Position numbers and translations under genes: made by a program. From a virus, in the IMG/VR virus record IMGVR_UViG_3300031673_000482, positions 1 to 23,856 of that record: 23,856 nucleotides of DNA; one strand, given 5' to 3'. Positions 1-6,986 of this stretch are shown piece after piece (positions within the stretch are counted from its first letter, which is position 1; each line of letters opens with the position of its first letter). The notes beneath the pieces were generated by a model, which was given only the letters and a program-made list of their open reading frames with translations, was not told the origin of the DNA and ran no database searches.

Positions 1-528
1 CAATACGCGCCAGGGTCACACGTTTGGCGTGTCGAAGTATGGGGCGATCTTGAGTGGGGCGACGACAAATTCTGCGGACTGCACCGCAAGGCTCTTTGGG
101 GCTTTGATGCGGCATCTATACTCGAGCGTTTCGCTCGTCTATGTGCTCTAGACGTGGCGAGGCTTTGGAATCCGCCCGATCTTGTCGTGAAGTTTTTGCG
201 ATCTGGTGACCCGGAGTTGCGCCAAGACGCTTTCCGGCTTGCTTCTCGGGCATACTGGGAAACGAAAGGCGAAGCATACGCTCGCGCCGCTCGCGCCGCC
301 AACGCTGCCATCAACGCCGCTCGCGCCGCTGCCGACGCCGACCGCGCCAACGCCGCCACCAACGCCGCCACCAACGCTGCCTTGCACGCAGCCCACGCCG
401 CCGCCAACCCTGCCTTGCACGCAGCCCGCGCCGCCAACGCCGCCATTAGAGAGAAGCAACGAAGACGCTTGACATCTATGATTTGTGCAACGTCGCGCAA
501 ATCACAAACCCAAAAGGAAAAAAGGTAA
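1..528 (+). CDS. Ala-repeat phage protein, 5' truncated (DUF7666-like head possible)
   Basis: The reading frame is open from base 1, so the gene begins upstream of the window; the GTG at 154 is only an internal candidate start. About 175 residues are visible. The first part (VWRVEVWGDLEWGDDKF...) is an ordinary beta-rich sequence. It recalls, from memory only, the head domain of phage proteins that carry long Ala-rich tails (DUF7666-type), where a V-x-V-x-G-x-x-x-x-G-D-x-K pattern is seen. A helical stretch follows (FARLCALDVARLW, then a region ending REAYW-like). From about residue 97 there is a low-complexity tail of AAR, AAN and AATN units with mostly GCC alanine codons. The last 30 residues are basic (EKQRRR, KSQTQKEKR). 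It stops 5 nt before the next gene and is probably co-transcribed with it. Function is unknown. That it is a real gene is fairly sure; the family is a guess. Confidence 0.65.
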   Translation, partial: QYAPGSHVWRVEVWGDLEWGDDKFCGLHRKALWGFDAASILERFARLCALDVARLWNPPDLVVKFLRSGDPELRQDAFRLASRAYWETKGEAYARAARAANAAINAARAAADADRANAATNAATNAALHAAHAAANPALHAARAANAAIREKQRRRLTSMICATSRKSQTQKEKR

Positions 529-533
529 TAGAT

Positions 534-1865
534 ATGCAGACTTCAGCCGATCCTCTTGCCGCTCTGCTTTCGGGCAACAGCAAGCCAGAACCCAAGGCGG
601 CCACTCCCGAAGAGATCCGAATGCAGCGGATCAAAGCACTTGCACCGGAGGCAATTATCAACGAAGGCGCCGATCTTGTAGCCATTACCTCCGCGCTGAT
701 TAATCAGCAAGCGAAGCTGATTAACGAGATCGCTAACTTGGAAGGCGTTGAAGACGCCAGCGTTCACGTCCAAGCACTGCGAGGGTTGTCAATTCCAGAT
801 CTACAAACGCGCCTAGGTCAGTTGCGATCGCAAACCGATCCCGAGCAAATGACGCGCGGACAACTAATTGCCAAGATCGGGGCGAAGTTGCCACAAGTGA
901 CGAAGGAAATGTTTGCCGCGCGTAGTGATAGCGATCTCCGACTAGCTGTAGGCCAGATCCTCGCTGATGAGGCTACCAAAGGCCACGCGGTAAACCCGCC
1001 GGAAGTAAAGGCTACAACCGATCCGACTCTGCCAGCAAAGATCGCCTCTAGCGCCCCGGAAATGCCGCTCGAAGACAAGACAAGCCGCGGGCTTAGGTTT
1101 GCCGACGGTTCGTTGTTGTCTACGGTTACGGTCAAAAGTGGGCTCATGCAAGCCGAGCTGAAACGGATGGGTTGGCCTATTCCGATCGGCGCGGGAAAAG
1201 CCGGAAGAATGCGCCAGCTCTGCCAGTTGGCGCTCCTTGGCGAAGATCCTGGCGATCTCAACAGCTTCGGGCCGTTTGCAGATTCCGGTCCGAAGGTTTC
1301 CGGTCCGCCGGAATCGGCCGATCTGACAACCGAGGATCTGGCACTCAAAAAGAAGTGCATTGACGAAGCGAATGATATCATCGGAGATCTTGATCTGGAT
1401 AGGCCAACGATACGGATGACGGATCCAACCGAAGTTGTCGTAAAGGAGCTGACCGATCTTCGCCTCATTCGCGACGAAGCCGCCAAACCGCAGATTGATC
1501 CTCGCCTCATTCGCGACGAAGCCGCCAAACCGCAGATCGATTGTCCACAAGTGACGCATTCCGTTAAGGTGGCGCAAGCCGGGTTGTTTACTCTCTATGT
1601 AGATTGCCGCCCGATGTTCGATAGCATCCTTGACGCTATCACCTTTGCTTTGCCATTCATGGCAGAGATCGCGAAGTCCGCTGGTGTTCCCCATTACCTT
1701 ATGTGCCCATATGGGGAGGGGAGCAACCGCGTTGCCGCTGCCGTTGCGATGAATGCAGACAAGCTGGCGGGCGCGGTTTACGTCAACACAGCGAGCAAAA
1801 CGGGCGCGCTGATTGCCGAAGCACTGTCACCGAAAGCATCCTATATCGTGAAGGGAGATAGATAG
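534..1865 (+). CDS. Hypothetical phage protein, 443 aa, with an internal 14-residue duplication
   Basis: The start is ATG 534, preceded by a purine-rich AAAGG about 8 nt upstream; an in-frame ATG at 483 has no such site and overlaps the previous gene. I do not recognise the family. The N-terminus is a polar linker, residues about 20-140 look mainly helical, and a middle segment around residues 185-235 (LRFADGSLL...LKRMGWPIP...LCQLAL) looks like a small DNA-binding-type fold but no motif is diagnostic. A 14-residue unit (RLIRDEAAKPQID) is repeated twice around residues 308-335. The last ~90 residues form an alpha/beta domain (LYVDCRPM...YVNTASKTGALIAEAL...ASYIVKGD) of a kind seen at C-termini of other phage proteins. 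It ends in TAGTG, sharing one base with the next start. Being first in a replication-type operon suggests a DNA-related role, which is inference. Confidence 0.8.
   Translation: MQTSADPLAALLSGNSKPEPKAATPEEIRMQRIKALAPEAIINEGADLVAITSALINQQAKLINEIANLEGVEDASVHVQALRGLSIPDLQTRLGQLRSQTDPEQMTRGQLIAKIGAKLPQVTKEMFAARSDSDLRLAVGQILADEATKGHAVNPPEVKATTDPTLPAKIASSAPEMPLEDKTSRGLRFADGSLLSTVTVKSGLMQAELKRMGWPIPIGAGKAGRMRQLCQLALLGEDPGDLNSFGPFADSGPKVSGPPESADLTTEDLALKKKCIDEANDIIGDLDLDRPTIRMTDPTEVVVKELTDLRLIRDEAAKPQIDPRLIRDEAAKPQIDCPQVTHSVKVAQAGLFTLYVDCRPMFDSILDAITFALPFMAEIAKSAGVPHYLMCPYGEGSNRVAAAVAMNADKLAGAVYVNTASKTGALIAEALSPKASYIVKGDR
1455..1538 (+). repeat. 42-bp in-frame tandem duplication (2 copies)
   Basis: Two adjacent 42-bp units, 1455-1496 and 1497-1538, differ at two positions (the fifth base, T/C, and the last base, T/C). 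They encode two copies of a 14-residue unit in a charged linker of the 443-aa protein. The near identity suggests a recent duplication by slippage or unequal recombination. Confidence 0.95.
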
Positions 1866-2077
1866 TGGATACACCTAGCTTGGAAGAAATGGCACTAGAA
1901 TTTGCTCTCGCCATTGTTAGTGGCGAGGGTATTCGTGAAGCAAGCCAGCCGAAGCATATCAAGAAGATAGTGGAATACGCTTACGCTCTTGCCGAGGCTT
2001 TCGTTGACTACGACCGCGCAGAAGCGCTTGACAAAGGCATTGCCGGCGCACCAAGGGAGAAACTGAATGATGAATGA
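1865..2077 (+). CDS. Small acidic helical protein, 70 aa
   Basis: It starts with GTG 1865, overlapping the preceding TAG by one base (TAGTG), with GGGAG at 1853-1857 as ribosome binding site. The product (MDTPSLEEMALEF...) appears fully helical, acidic and without cysteines; I do not recognise it. It overlaps the next gene by 11 nt. That neighbour has nearly the same length and a similar layout: an acidic start, a central loop with a G/E-rich turn, then a long helix containing an Ala-Tyr-x-Leu-Ala-(E/D) stretch (AYALAEAF here, CYTLADKM there). The two could be diverged paralogues or partner subunits. No function can be assigned. Confidence 0.75.
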   Translation: MDTPSLEEMALEFALAIVSGEGIREASQPKHIKKIVEYAYALAEAFVDYDRAEALDKGIAGAPREKLNDE

Positions 2078-2276
2078 TGAAGAATTCGAGTTGCGAGACA
2101 AGATCGCTAGAATGCTTCTGCTTAGCGAACCGGGCGAGGTATTCAGCGCAGTATCTGATATGGCTTACACGTCAGAAGGGCTAGACAAAACGGCCGCATT
2201 CATCGCGAACGTGTGTTACACACTCGCGGACAAAATGATCCTTCGCAGAAGACAGGAGTTGGAACCATGCGATTGA
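2067..2276 (+). CDS. Small helical protein, 69 aa, possible paralogue of its neighbour
   Basis: The start is ATG 2067 (or the adjacent ATG 2070), with AGGGAGA at 2054-2060 spaced 6 nt away. It lies in a different frame from, and overlaps, the end of the 1865 gene. The product (MMNDEEFELRDKIARMLLL...) is predicted helical, ends in a basic RRR patch and carries a single Cys near each of residues 49 and 68. It resembles the preceding 70-aa product in length and in the pattern of its last helix, but identity is low. No known family is recognised. It overlaps the next gene by 10 nt, so translational coupling along this chain is likely. Confidence 0.75.
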   Translation: MMNDEEFELRDKIARMLLLSEPGEVFSAVSDMAYTSEGLDKTAAFIANVCYTLADKMILRRRQELEPCD

Positions 2277-2809
2277 GGTTCACGGAAGCCGATGTTTCCG
2301 GCTTTAGCGGGAGCAAGATCCTTGTCGCGCCAGTAGAGTCTGGGCATATCCTCTTGCTCGTCAATACCGGGGCGATCGCTTACGTGCCCAACAAGGCGGT
2401 TTCGGGCTCTGATCTCTCACTCGACCTTAGCGAGTTGACAACTAGCTATGTACATACGATTGACAGCGCCAAAAGGAAGATCCAAAGCGTTTTGGACGAA
2501 GACAAGCCGCGCGGAATGTTGACCACGAAACATGACGCGAGCAACCCGGATTGTGCCTGCTACGAATGCGGGGAGTTGCGCGCCGCGCTGGATCGTCATT
2601 TTCTCACACAAGACGATCCAACCAAAACATTCCGCCTTGGCGAGCATTGCCGTATGTCGGAAGGGTCTGGCATTGTGCATAGGATCGCAGCCGAGGCAAC
2701 CGACGAGCTAGGTCCGTTGACGGACTGCGGGCGGCGGATCGATACCGGGCGCGCGTTGTTGTCGACCGCTCCGGTCAACTGTAAGAAGTGCCATAGAGGT
2801 AACCTATGA
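2267..2809 (+). CDS. Cys-pair (zinc-ribbon-like) phage protein, 180 aa
   Basis: The start is ATG 2267, chosen because AGGAG lies about 8 nt upstream; a longer in-frame ATG at 2213 would sit deep inside the previous gene without a ribosome site. The first ~75 residues are beta-rich. Residues ~100-115 carry CxC..C (DCACYECG). The C-terminus holds a second pattern, LTDCGR...PVNCKKCHRG, which is a common phage small-protein motif (Cys-Gly, about 20 residues, then CxxC) thought to bind a metal. The same pattern recurs two genes downstream at 2910. It ends in ATGA, overlapping the next start by 4 nt. Metal binding is inferred from spacing; function is unknown. Confidence 0.75.
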   Translation: MRLRFTEADVSGFSGSKILVAPVESGHILLLVNTGAIAYVPNKAVSGSDLSLDLSELTTSYVHTIDSAKRKIQSVLDEDKPRGMLTTKHDASNPDCACYECGELRAALDRHFLTQDDPTKTFRLGEHCRMSEGSGIVHRIAAEATDELGPLTDCGRRIDTGRALLSTAPVNCKKCHRGNL

Positions 2810-2913
2810 AGGACGACGAGCTTTGGGAAGCAATCCTATTGACCGTGGCTCTTAGCCTTGGCGTATTCGGCATATCCGTCGCAATCCTAAACCTCTTGGG
2901 AGCATTCCAATGA
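2806..2913 (+). CDS. 35-residue single-pass membrane peptide
   Basis: This tiny gene starts at ATG 2806 inside the ATGA overlap with the preceding stop and ends with a TGA at 2911-2913 that overlaps the next ATG (2910) by 4 nt. AGAGG lies about 6 nt upstream of the start. The product has an acidic N-terminus (MKDDELWEA), then one hydrophobic segment of about 22 residues (ILLTVALSLGVFGISVAILNLL) and a 4-residue tail, so an N-in or N-out single-span topology is expected. Being flanked by 4-nt overlaps on both sides in a row of real genes argues strongly that it is translated. Function is unknown. Confidence 0.75.
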   Translation: MKDDELWEAILLTVALSLGVFGISVAILNLLGAFQ

Positions 2914-3104
2914 GCTTGATTTCAGCCGCGCCCCATATGCTAGTGAAGGTAAACGCCCAAGCGAAGACGCTGCATGGGCTCCAATACGTGACGCAAGATG
3001 GCGGCGTTACATATTGCGGGATTCGCATTGCGTGGCCAGAATTGCGCCCCCAGTTGTTTTCTGGCATTACCTGTCAAAACTGCCTAACAAGAAAGGCTTG
3101 CTAG
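2910..3104 (+). CDS. Small Cys-pair (zinc-ribbon-like) protein, 64 aa
   Basis: ATG 2910 overlaps the stop of the membrane peptide by 4 nt, with GGGAG 7 nt upstream. The product contains TYCGIRIAW...ITCQNCL, a Cys-Gly followed about 20 residues later by CxxC, plus a last Cys at the C-terminus. The same arrangement ends the 2267 gene product, so the two share a small metal-binding-type module. Its stop lies 2 nt before the likely GTG start of the helicase. Function unknown. Confidence 0.75.
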   Translation: MSLISAAPHMLVKVNAQAKTLHGLQYVTQDGGVTYCGIRIAWPELRPQLFSGITCQNCLTRKAC

Positions 3105-3106
3105 TT

Positions 3107-4762
3107 GTGGCAGATACGGCACGCATACTAGAGATCCCGCGCGAGGCGCCAGTTGATGATCCGTTGCTGCCTTGGCGCCTCGGACTTGTCAGAAGCGGCG
3201 CTAAGGCGGCAATCTGGCCAGTCCAACGCAAAGCTCTAGGTGTCCTAGAACGGACCGGCGGGCTTATCTTACAAGCGGGTTGTGGTGACGGCAAAACACT
3301 AGTTGGCTTGCTGGGCGCGGCCGTATGCGACGCAAAGCGCCCACTATATTTGTGTCCGCCTAGCTTGGTGGGGCAAGTGCGCGACGAAGCGAACCGAATG
3401 CACAACTTCGGCTTTTGCGTCCCTAGCGTGGAAATTCGCTCGCACGTTTGGGTGAGTACACAACCAACCGGCTTGGAACGTATGGCGCCAGATTATGTTT
3501 TCGTCGATGAGGCGCACGCCTTTAGGCGCCCCGAGAGCGCTAGGCATAAGCGGTTGATTCGTTACCTGGTTGCCAACCCGCCGCGTACATGGGGCGGCAA
3601 ACTAACCCTGGCGTTTGCAAGTGGCACACTAGGTGAATCGAGCATACTTGAATTGACTACGCTCTTTCGCCTTGCGCTAGGGCGCGGTTCACCGTTGCCT
3701 GTTGGTGGCGCCGAGTTGGACGCTTGGGCAAACGTGCTAGATCCCGATGGTCAACCCGGTCCGCAAGACTGGGCAATCTTCGCCCCGATCGTGCGTTCGG
3801 CGCGTATGAATATGGAAGGCACAACGCGAGAGAAACGGCAGATTGCTAGAAAGGCGTTCGATCTACGGCGGCGTTCTACGCCTGGCGTGGTAGTCAGCGA
3901 TTCCGATTCCGTTCCTTGCTCGCTTGTCATATACCCACGCGACGAGCCAAAGGCCAAGGCGGCGCTAGCCGCAGCTATTGCTTACGTGGAAGCCGACGTT
4001 TTGCCCGATGGCAGCGGACGCATCGAAGATCCAACGGAAAAATCGCGCCACGCAAAGACACTGGCGGCGGGCTTCTGGTATCGTTGGCACTGGCCAAACG
4101 TGGGCAGACAAGATCCTGATTTGGATTGGATTGATGCTCGGGCGGCTTGGCAACGGGGCTTGCGGCGCGAGCTGGAATACCACGCCACGATCGGATATGA
4201 CTCCGAAAAGCTAGTGAAGATTGCGGCTAGAACCAAAGGCCACAAGCTAGGAAAGAAGCTAGCCGCTTGGGAGGCTTTGGCAGATCGATATGATATTGAT
4301 ACGTTGCGCGAAGCCGTTTGGATTTCGGACGAGATCCTTTTGTATGCGATCAACCTGGCGAATCAACTAGGGGCGATCGTATGGTATGAATCGCTAGCTG
4401 CGGAAGCGCGGTTGAAGCAACTCGGCTTCCCAACCTACGGCAAAGGATCTAAACTGCCTAGCGCTGGGGTTCCTTGTGCCCTAGCGCGGAAGGTATGGTT
4501 TCAAGGCCACAACTTGCAAGATCGTTGGAACGTCGCTATCTACCTTGAAGTCCCTTCTAGTGGCGTAGCTTGGGAGCAATCTCTAGCCAGAATACATAGA
4601 GCTGGGCAGAAAGCGGACGAGTGTGTAGCGATCCCAATGTGTCACGCGCCAGGATCGAAAAGAGCATTCCAGAAAGCCCGCGAAAGGGCGCGCTTTCTGG
4701 AATCAATCCAGGGTAGGCAACGCCTATGTTACTGCCCGATCGTTTCAATCAAAGGAGTTTAG
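3107..4762 (+). CDS. SF2/SNF2-like DNA helicase/translocase
   Basis: The product is an ATP-dependent helicase or translocase, acting on DNA in replication or recombination by analogy with similar phage proteins. With GTG 3107 as start (AAAGG ~10 nt upstream, just after the previous stop) it has 551 residues. Visible motifs are a Q-motif-like WPVQ (~38-40), Walker A AGCGDGKTL (57-65), DEAH (134-137), motif III-like SGT (~172-174), and motif VI ARIHRAGQ (~494-501), the R-x-H-R-x-G-Q form typical of the SNF2 group. The first RecA-like domain is compact and the C-terminal one is reached after a long helical insert. A longer frame reaches back to ATG 3014 but would overlap the 2910 gene by 91 nt. 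It precedes a possible ssDNA-binding protein by 3 nt, consistent with a replication module. Confidence 0.88.
   Translation: MADTARILEIPREAPVDDPLLPWRLGLVRSGAKAAIWPVQRKALGVLERTGGLILQAGCGDGKTLVGLLGAAVCDAKRPLYLCPPSLVGQVRDEANRMHNFGFCVPSVEIRSHVWVSTQPTGLERMAPDYVFVDEAHAFRRPESARHKRLIRYLVANPPRTWGGKLTLAFASGTLGESSILELTTLFRLALGRGSPLPVGGAELDAWANVLDPDGQPGPQDWAIFAPIVRSARMNMEGTTREKRQIARKAFDLRRRSTPGVVVSDSDSVPCSLVIYPRDEPKAKAALAAAIAYVEADVLPDGSGRIEDPTEKSRHAKTLAAGFWYRWHWPNVGRQDPDLDWIDARAAWQRGLRRELEYHATIGYDSEKLVKIAARTKGHKLGKKLAAWEALADRYDIDTLREAVWISDEILLYAINLANQLGAIVWYESLAAEARLKQLGFPTYGKGSKLPSAGVPCALARKVWFQGHNLQDRWNVAIYLEVPSSGVAWEQSLARIHRAGQKADECVAIPMCHAPGSKRAFQKARERARFLESIQGRQRLCYCPIVSIKGV
4666..4703. other. Strong hairpin inside the helicase 3' end
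   Basis: Arms 4666-4677 and 4692-4703 are perfect 12-bp complements (ATTCCAGAAAGC and its reverse complement). After one C-C mismatch three further pairs follow, and the loop is about 6 nt (GAAAGG). No T-run follows, so it is not an intrinsic terminator. It sits 60 nt before the helicase stop and about 63 nt before the next gene's ATG. Confidence 0.8.
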
Positions 4763-4765
4763 AGT

Positions 4766-5589
<824 letters not shown>

Positions 5590-5593
<4 letters not shown>

Positions 5594-5784
5594 TCGGCTC
5601 TACACTCTATGCAGCGTGCGAGGGTCCGCCGGAAATGCCCCATGGGCGCGTGATCTTTTCGCGCTGGATCTACGGTATAGATGGTCCGATCGAAGGCGGC
5701 TGCCCAGTCTGTACGGCGGCGGAAGCGCTGGCAAAGCTGACGCTCGCGGATCTTGTGGCGGCGCGGAAGGGAGAAGAGGCGTAG
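5590..5784 (+). CDS. Hypothetical small protein with CxxC, 64 aa
   Basis: GTG 5590 overlaps the preceding TGA by 4 nt (GTGA), with GAGG 7 nt upstream. The product (MIGSTLYAACEGPPEMPHG...) has one CxxC (GGCPVCTAAEAL) and a lone Cys near residue 10, followed by an Ala/Leu-rich helix and a charged tail. It is the last gene before a strong terminator. I do not recognise a family. Confidence 0.7.
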
Positions 5785-5789
5785 CCGTA

Positions 5790-5846
5790 GGGTCCGCCGC
5801 GCCTCGGCGCTGGCATGACGCGGAAGCGCGGCGGACCCTTCTTTTC
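5790..5846 (+). terminator. Rho-independent terminator
   Basis: Perfect 13-bp arms GGGTCCGCCGCGC (5790-5802) and its complement (5826-5838) enclose a 23-nt loop and are followed by TTCTTTTCT. This closes the rightward operon that ends at 5784, five bases downstream of its last stop codon. Confidence 0.85.
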
Positions 5847-5888
5847 TGCGGACTAGAGACTTTTTTTGCGGAAAAAGCAAAAAAGTTG

Positions 5889-5917
5889 TTGACGGTCAAA
5901 ATTCGGCGGGTTATTAA
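5889..5917 (+). promoter_or_regulatory. Sigma70-type promoter for the Ala-rich cassette
   Basis: TTGACG (5889-5894) and TATTAA (5912-5917) are separated by 17 bp. An A/T-rich stretch just upstream (5860-5885, T7 and A-runs) could act as an UP element. It lies between the terminator above and the first Ala-rich gene, giving a leader of about 40 nt. Confidence 0.6.
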
Positions 5918-5938
5918 GCAGTTCAGCTTGGGAGTTAA

Positions 5939-5989
5939 CCAAGCCAAACCGAAGGGAGCCGAAAAATGACGAACCAAACCAACGCCGCC
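5939..5989 (+). repeat. Duplicated leader/start region, copy A
   Basis: This 51-nt segment, spanning the ribosome site (GAAGGGAGCC), the ATG at 5966 and the first eight codons, recurs at 6610-6660 with one substitution. Its core CGAAGGGAGCCGAAAAATG also precedes the gene at 6983. Confidence 0.95.
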
Positions 5990-6601
5990 GCACTCGAAGC
6001 CCTTGAAGCGCTTGAAGCAGCTTATGCGGTCCGCGCCGCCGCCCGCGCCGCCGCCTACGCTGCCGAAGCCGCCGCCGCCCGCGCCGCCGTTGATGTTGAT
6101 AAAGCGGCTCTCGCTGCTACCACCACTACCGCAGATGTTTCGGCCTGTAGTGCCTACGCCGCCGCCCGCGCCGCCTATGACGCTGCCGACGCCGCCGCTA
6201 GTGACGCACTTGATACGTATGACGCAGCCCGCGCCGCCGCCCGCGCCGCCGCCCGCGCCGCCGAAGCCGCCGCCCTCGAAGCCTACGCCGACGCCGACGC
6301 CGCCCGCAACGCCGCCCGCAACGCCGCCCGCAACGCCGCCCGCAATGACATAGCCGCCGCCCTCGAAGCCTACGCCGACGCCGACGCCGACGCCGCCCGC
6401 AACGCCGCCCGCGTCGACGCTCGCGCCGCCCGTGACGCTCGCAACGCCGAAGCCGCCCGCGCCGCCCTCGAAGCCGCCGCCGAAGCCTCCGCCGAAGCCG
6501 CCCGCGCCGCCGAAGCCGCCGCCGAAGCCGCCCGCGCCGCCGCCGACGCCGCCGCCGACGCCGCCAACGCAGCCCACGCCGCCGCCCGCAACGCCAAGTA
6601 A
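5966..6601 (+). CDS. Ala-rich repeat protein, 211 aa
   Basis: ATG 5966 follows the shared leader with GGGAG at 8 nt. The product starts MTNQTNAAALEALEALEAAY and is then almost entirely Ala with Arg, Glu, Asp and Asn (ARAA, EAAA, ADAD, AARN units). It ends ARNAK, exactly like the next gene. Such a sequence should form long helices; whether it folds as a helical bundle, a coiled coil or a filament cannot be told. Nearly all alanine codons are GCC, unlike the mixed alanine codons elsewhere, which makes the gene very GC- and C-rich on the coding strand. Internal duplications are visible (see 6299-6346, and an 87-nt offset copy of a segment at 6269 and 6356). Long open frames on the opposite strand and in the second frame are by-products of this composition. 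Function unknown. Confidence 0.75.
   Translation: MTNQTNAAALEALEALEAAYAVRAAARAAAYAAEAAAARAAVDVDKAALAATTTTADVSACSAYAAARAAYDAADAAASDALDTYDAARAAARAAARAAEAAALEAYADADAARNAARNAARNAARNDIAAALEAYADADADAARNAARVDARAARDARNAEAARAALEAAAEASAEAARAAEAAAEAARAAADAAADAANAAHAAARNAK
6299..6346 (+). repeat. Four tandem 12-bp units encoding AARN
   Basis: Units at 6299, 6311, 6323 and 6335 read GCCGCCCGCAAC, with the last ending AAT. They are in frame and encode AARN four times in the 211-aa Ala-rich protein. Confidence 0.95.
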
Positions 6602-6609
6602 CCTAGCGC

Positions 6610-6660
6610 CCAAGCCAACCCGAAGGGAGCCGAAAAATGACGAACCAAACCAACGCCGCC
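6610..6660 (+). repeat. Duplicated leader/start region, copy B
   Basis: This is the second copy of the 51-nt leader and start segment, with one A-to-C difference from 5939-5989, placing the ATG at 6637 in the same position relative to the ribosome site. Confidence 0.95.
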
Positions 6661-6924
6661 GCCGCACTCGAAGCCCTCGAAGCCGACGCCGCCCACGCCG
6701 CCGCCCGCGCCGTTTTTGAAGCCGCCCGAAACGCTGCTAACGTCGCTTCCGCCAAGGCTACCCGCGCCGCCAAGTCCGCCCGCGCCGCCAAGTCCGCCTA
6801 TTACGCCGCCCTCGCCAACCACGAAGCTGCCATTACCGAAGCCACCAACGCCGCCCGCGTCGCCTCCGAAGCCTATGCAGTTGTTGTTTCTACCTATGCG
6901 GCTACCGCCCGCAACGCCAAGTAG
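6637..6924 (+). CDS. Ala-rich repeat protein, 95 aa (paralogue of the 211-aa protein)
   Basis: It shares with the gene at 5966 the leader, the first eight codons (MTNQTNAA), the LEALEA start of the helix and the last residues ARNAK, but the middle is shorter and less regular, with more Lys and Tyr (AAKSARAAKSAYYAAL). It is therefore a paralogue made by duplication and then length change. It is expected to be helical, without membrane segments or cysteines. Alanine codons are again mostly GCC. It is co-transcribed in the cassette after the 5889 promoter. Function unknown. Confidence 0.72.
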   Translation: MTNQTNAAAALEALEADAAHAAARAVFEAARNAANVASAKATRAAKSARAAKSAYYAALANHEAAITEATNAARVASEAYAVVVSTYAATARNAK

Positions 6925-6966
6925 CCCAGCGCCCAGCGCCCAAGCCAAACCAAACCGAAGCCAAAA

Positions 6967-6986
6967 CGAAGGGAGCCGAAAAATGA
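6967..6986 (+). repeat. Shared leader core, copy C
   Basis: The 20-nt core of the duplicated leader (CGAAGGGAGCC, then GAAAAATGA) occurs a third time here, in front of an unrelated coding sequence. The upstream bases also resemble the intergenic sequence at 6602-6621 (GCGCCCAAGCCAA). Confidence 0.9.

Noticed and set aside
206-472. Pro/Thr-rich frame on the plus strand and a Gly-rich frame opposite (148-459)
   Set aside because: Both are shadows of the Ala-repeat coding sequence in the open frame from base 1.
469-474. TTGACA hexamer upstream of the 443-aa gene
   Set aside because: No -10-like sequence lies at 16-18 bp; TATGAT at 478 is only 3 bp away.
818-1694. Two long minus-strand frames opposite the 443-aa gene
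   Set aside because: They mirror the codon phase of the plus-strand gene, have no ribosome sites and no recognisable products.
6299-6346. CRISPR-like short direct repeats
   Set aside because: Units are contiguous 12-mers in frame with coding sequence and there are no spacers.
5600-6667. Long Gly-rich open frame on the minus strand
   Set aside because: It is the antisense of the GCC-rich Ala genes; GCC repeats read backward give GGC glycine codons without stops. It also crosses the terminator and promoter, and lacks a plausible start site.
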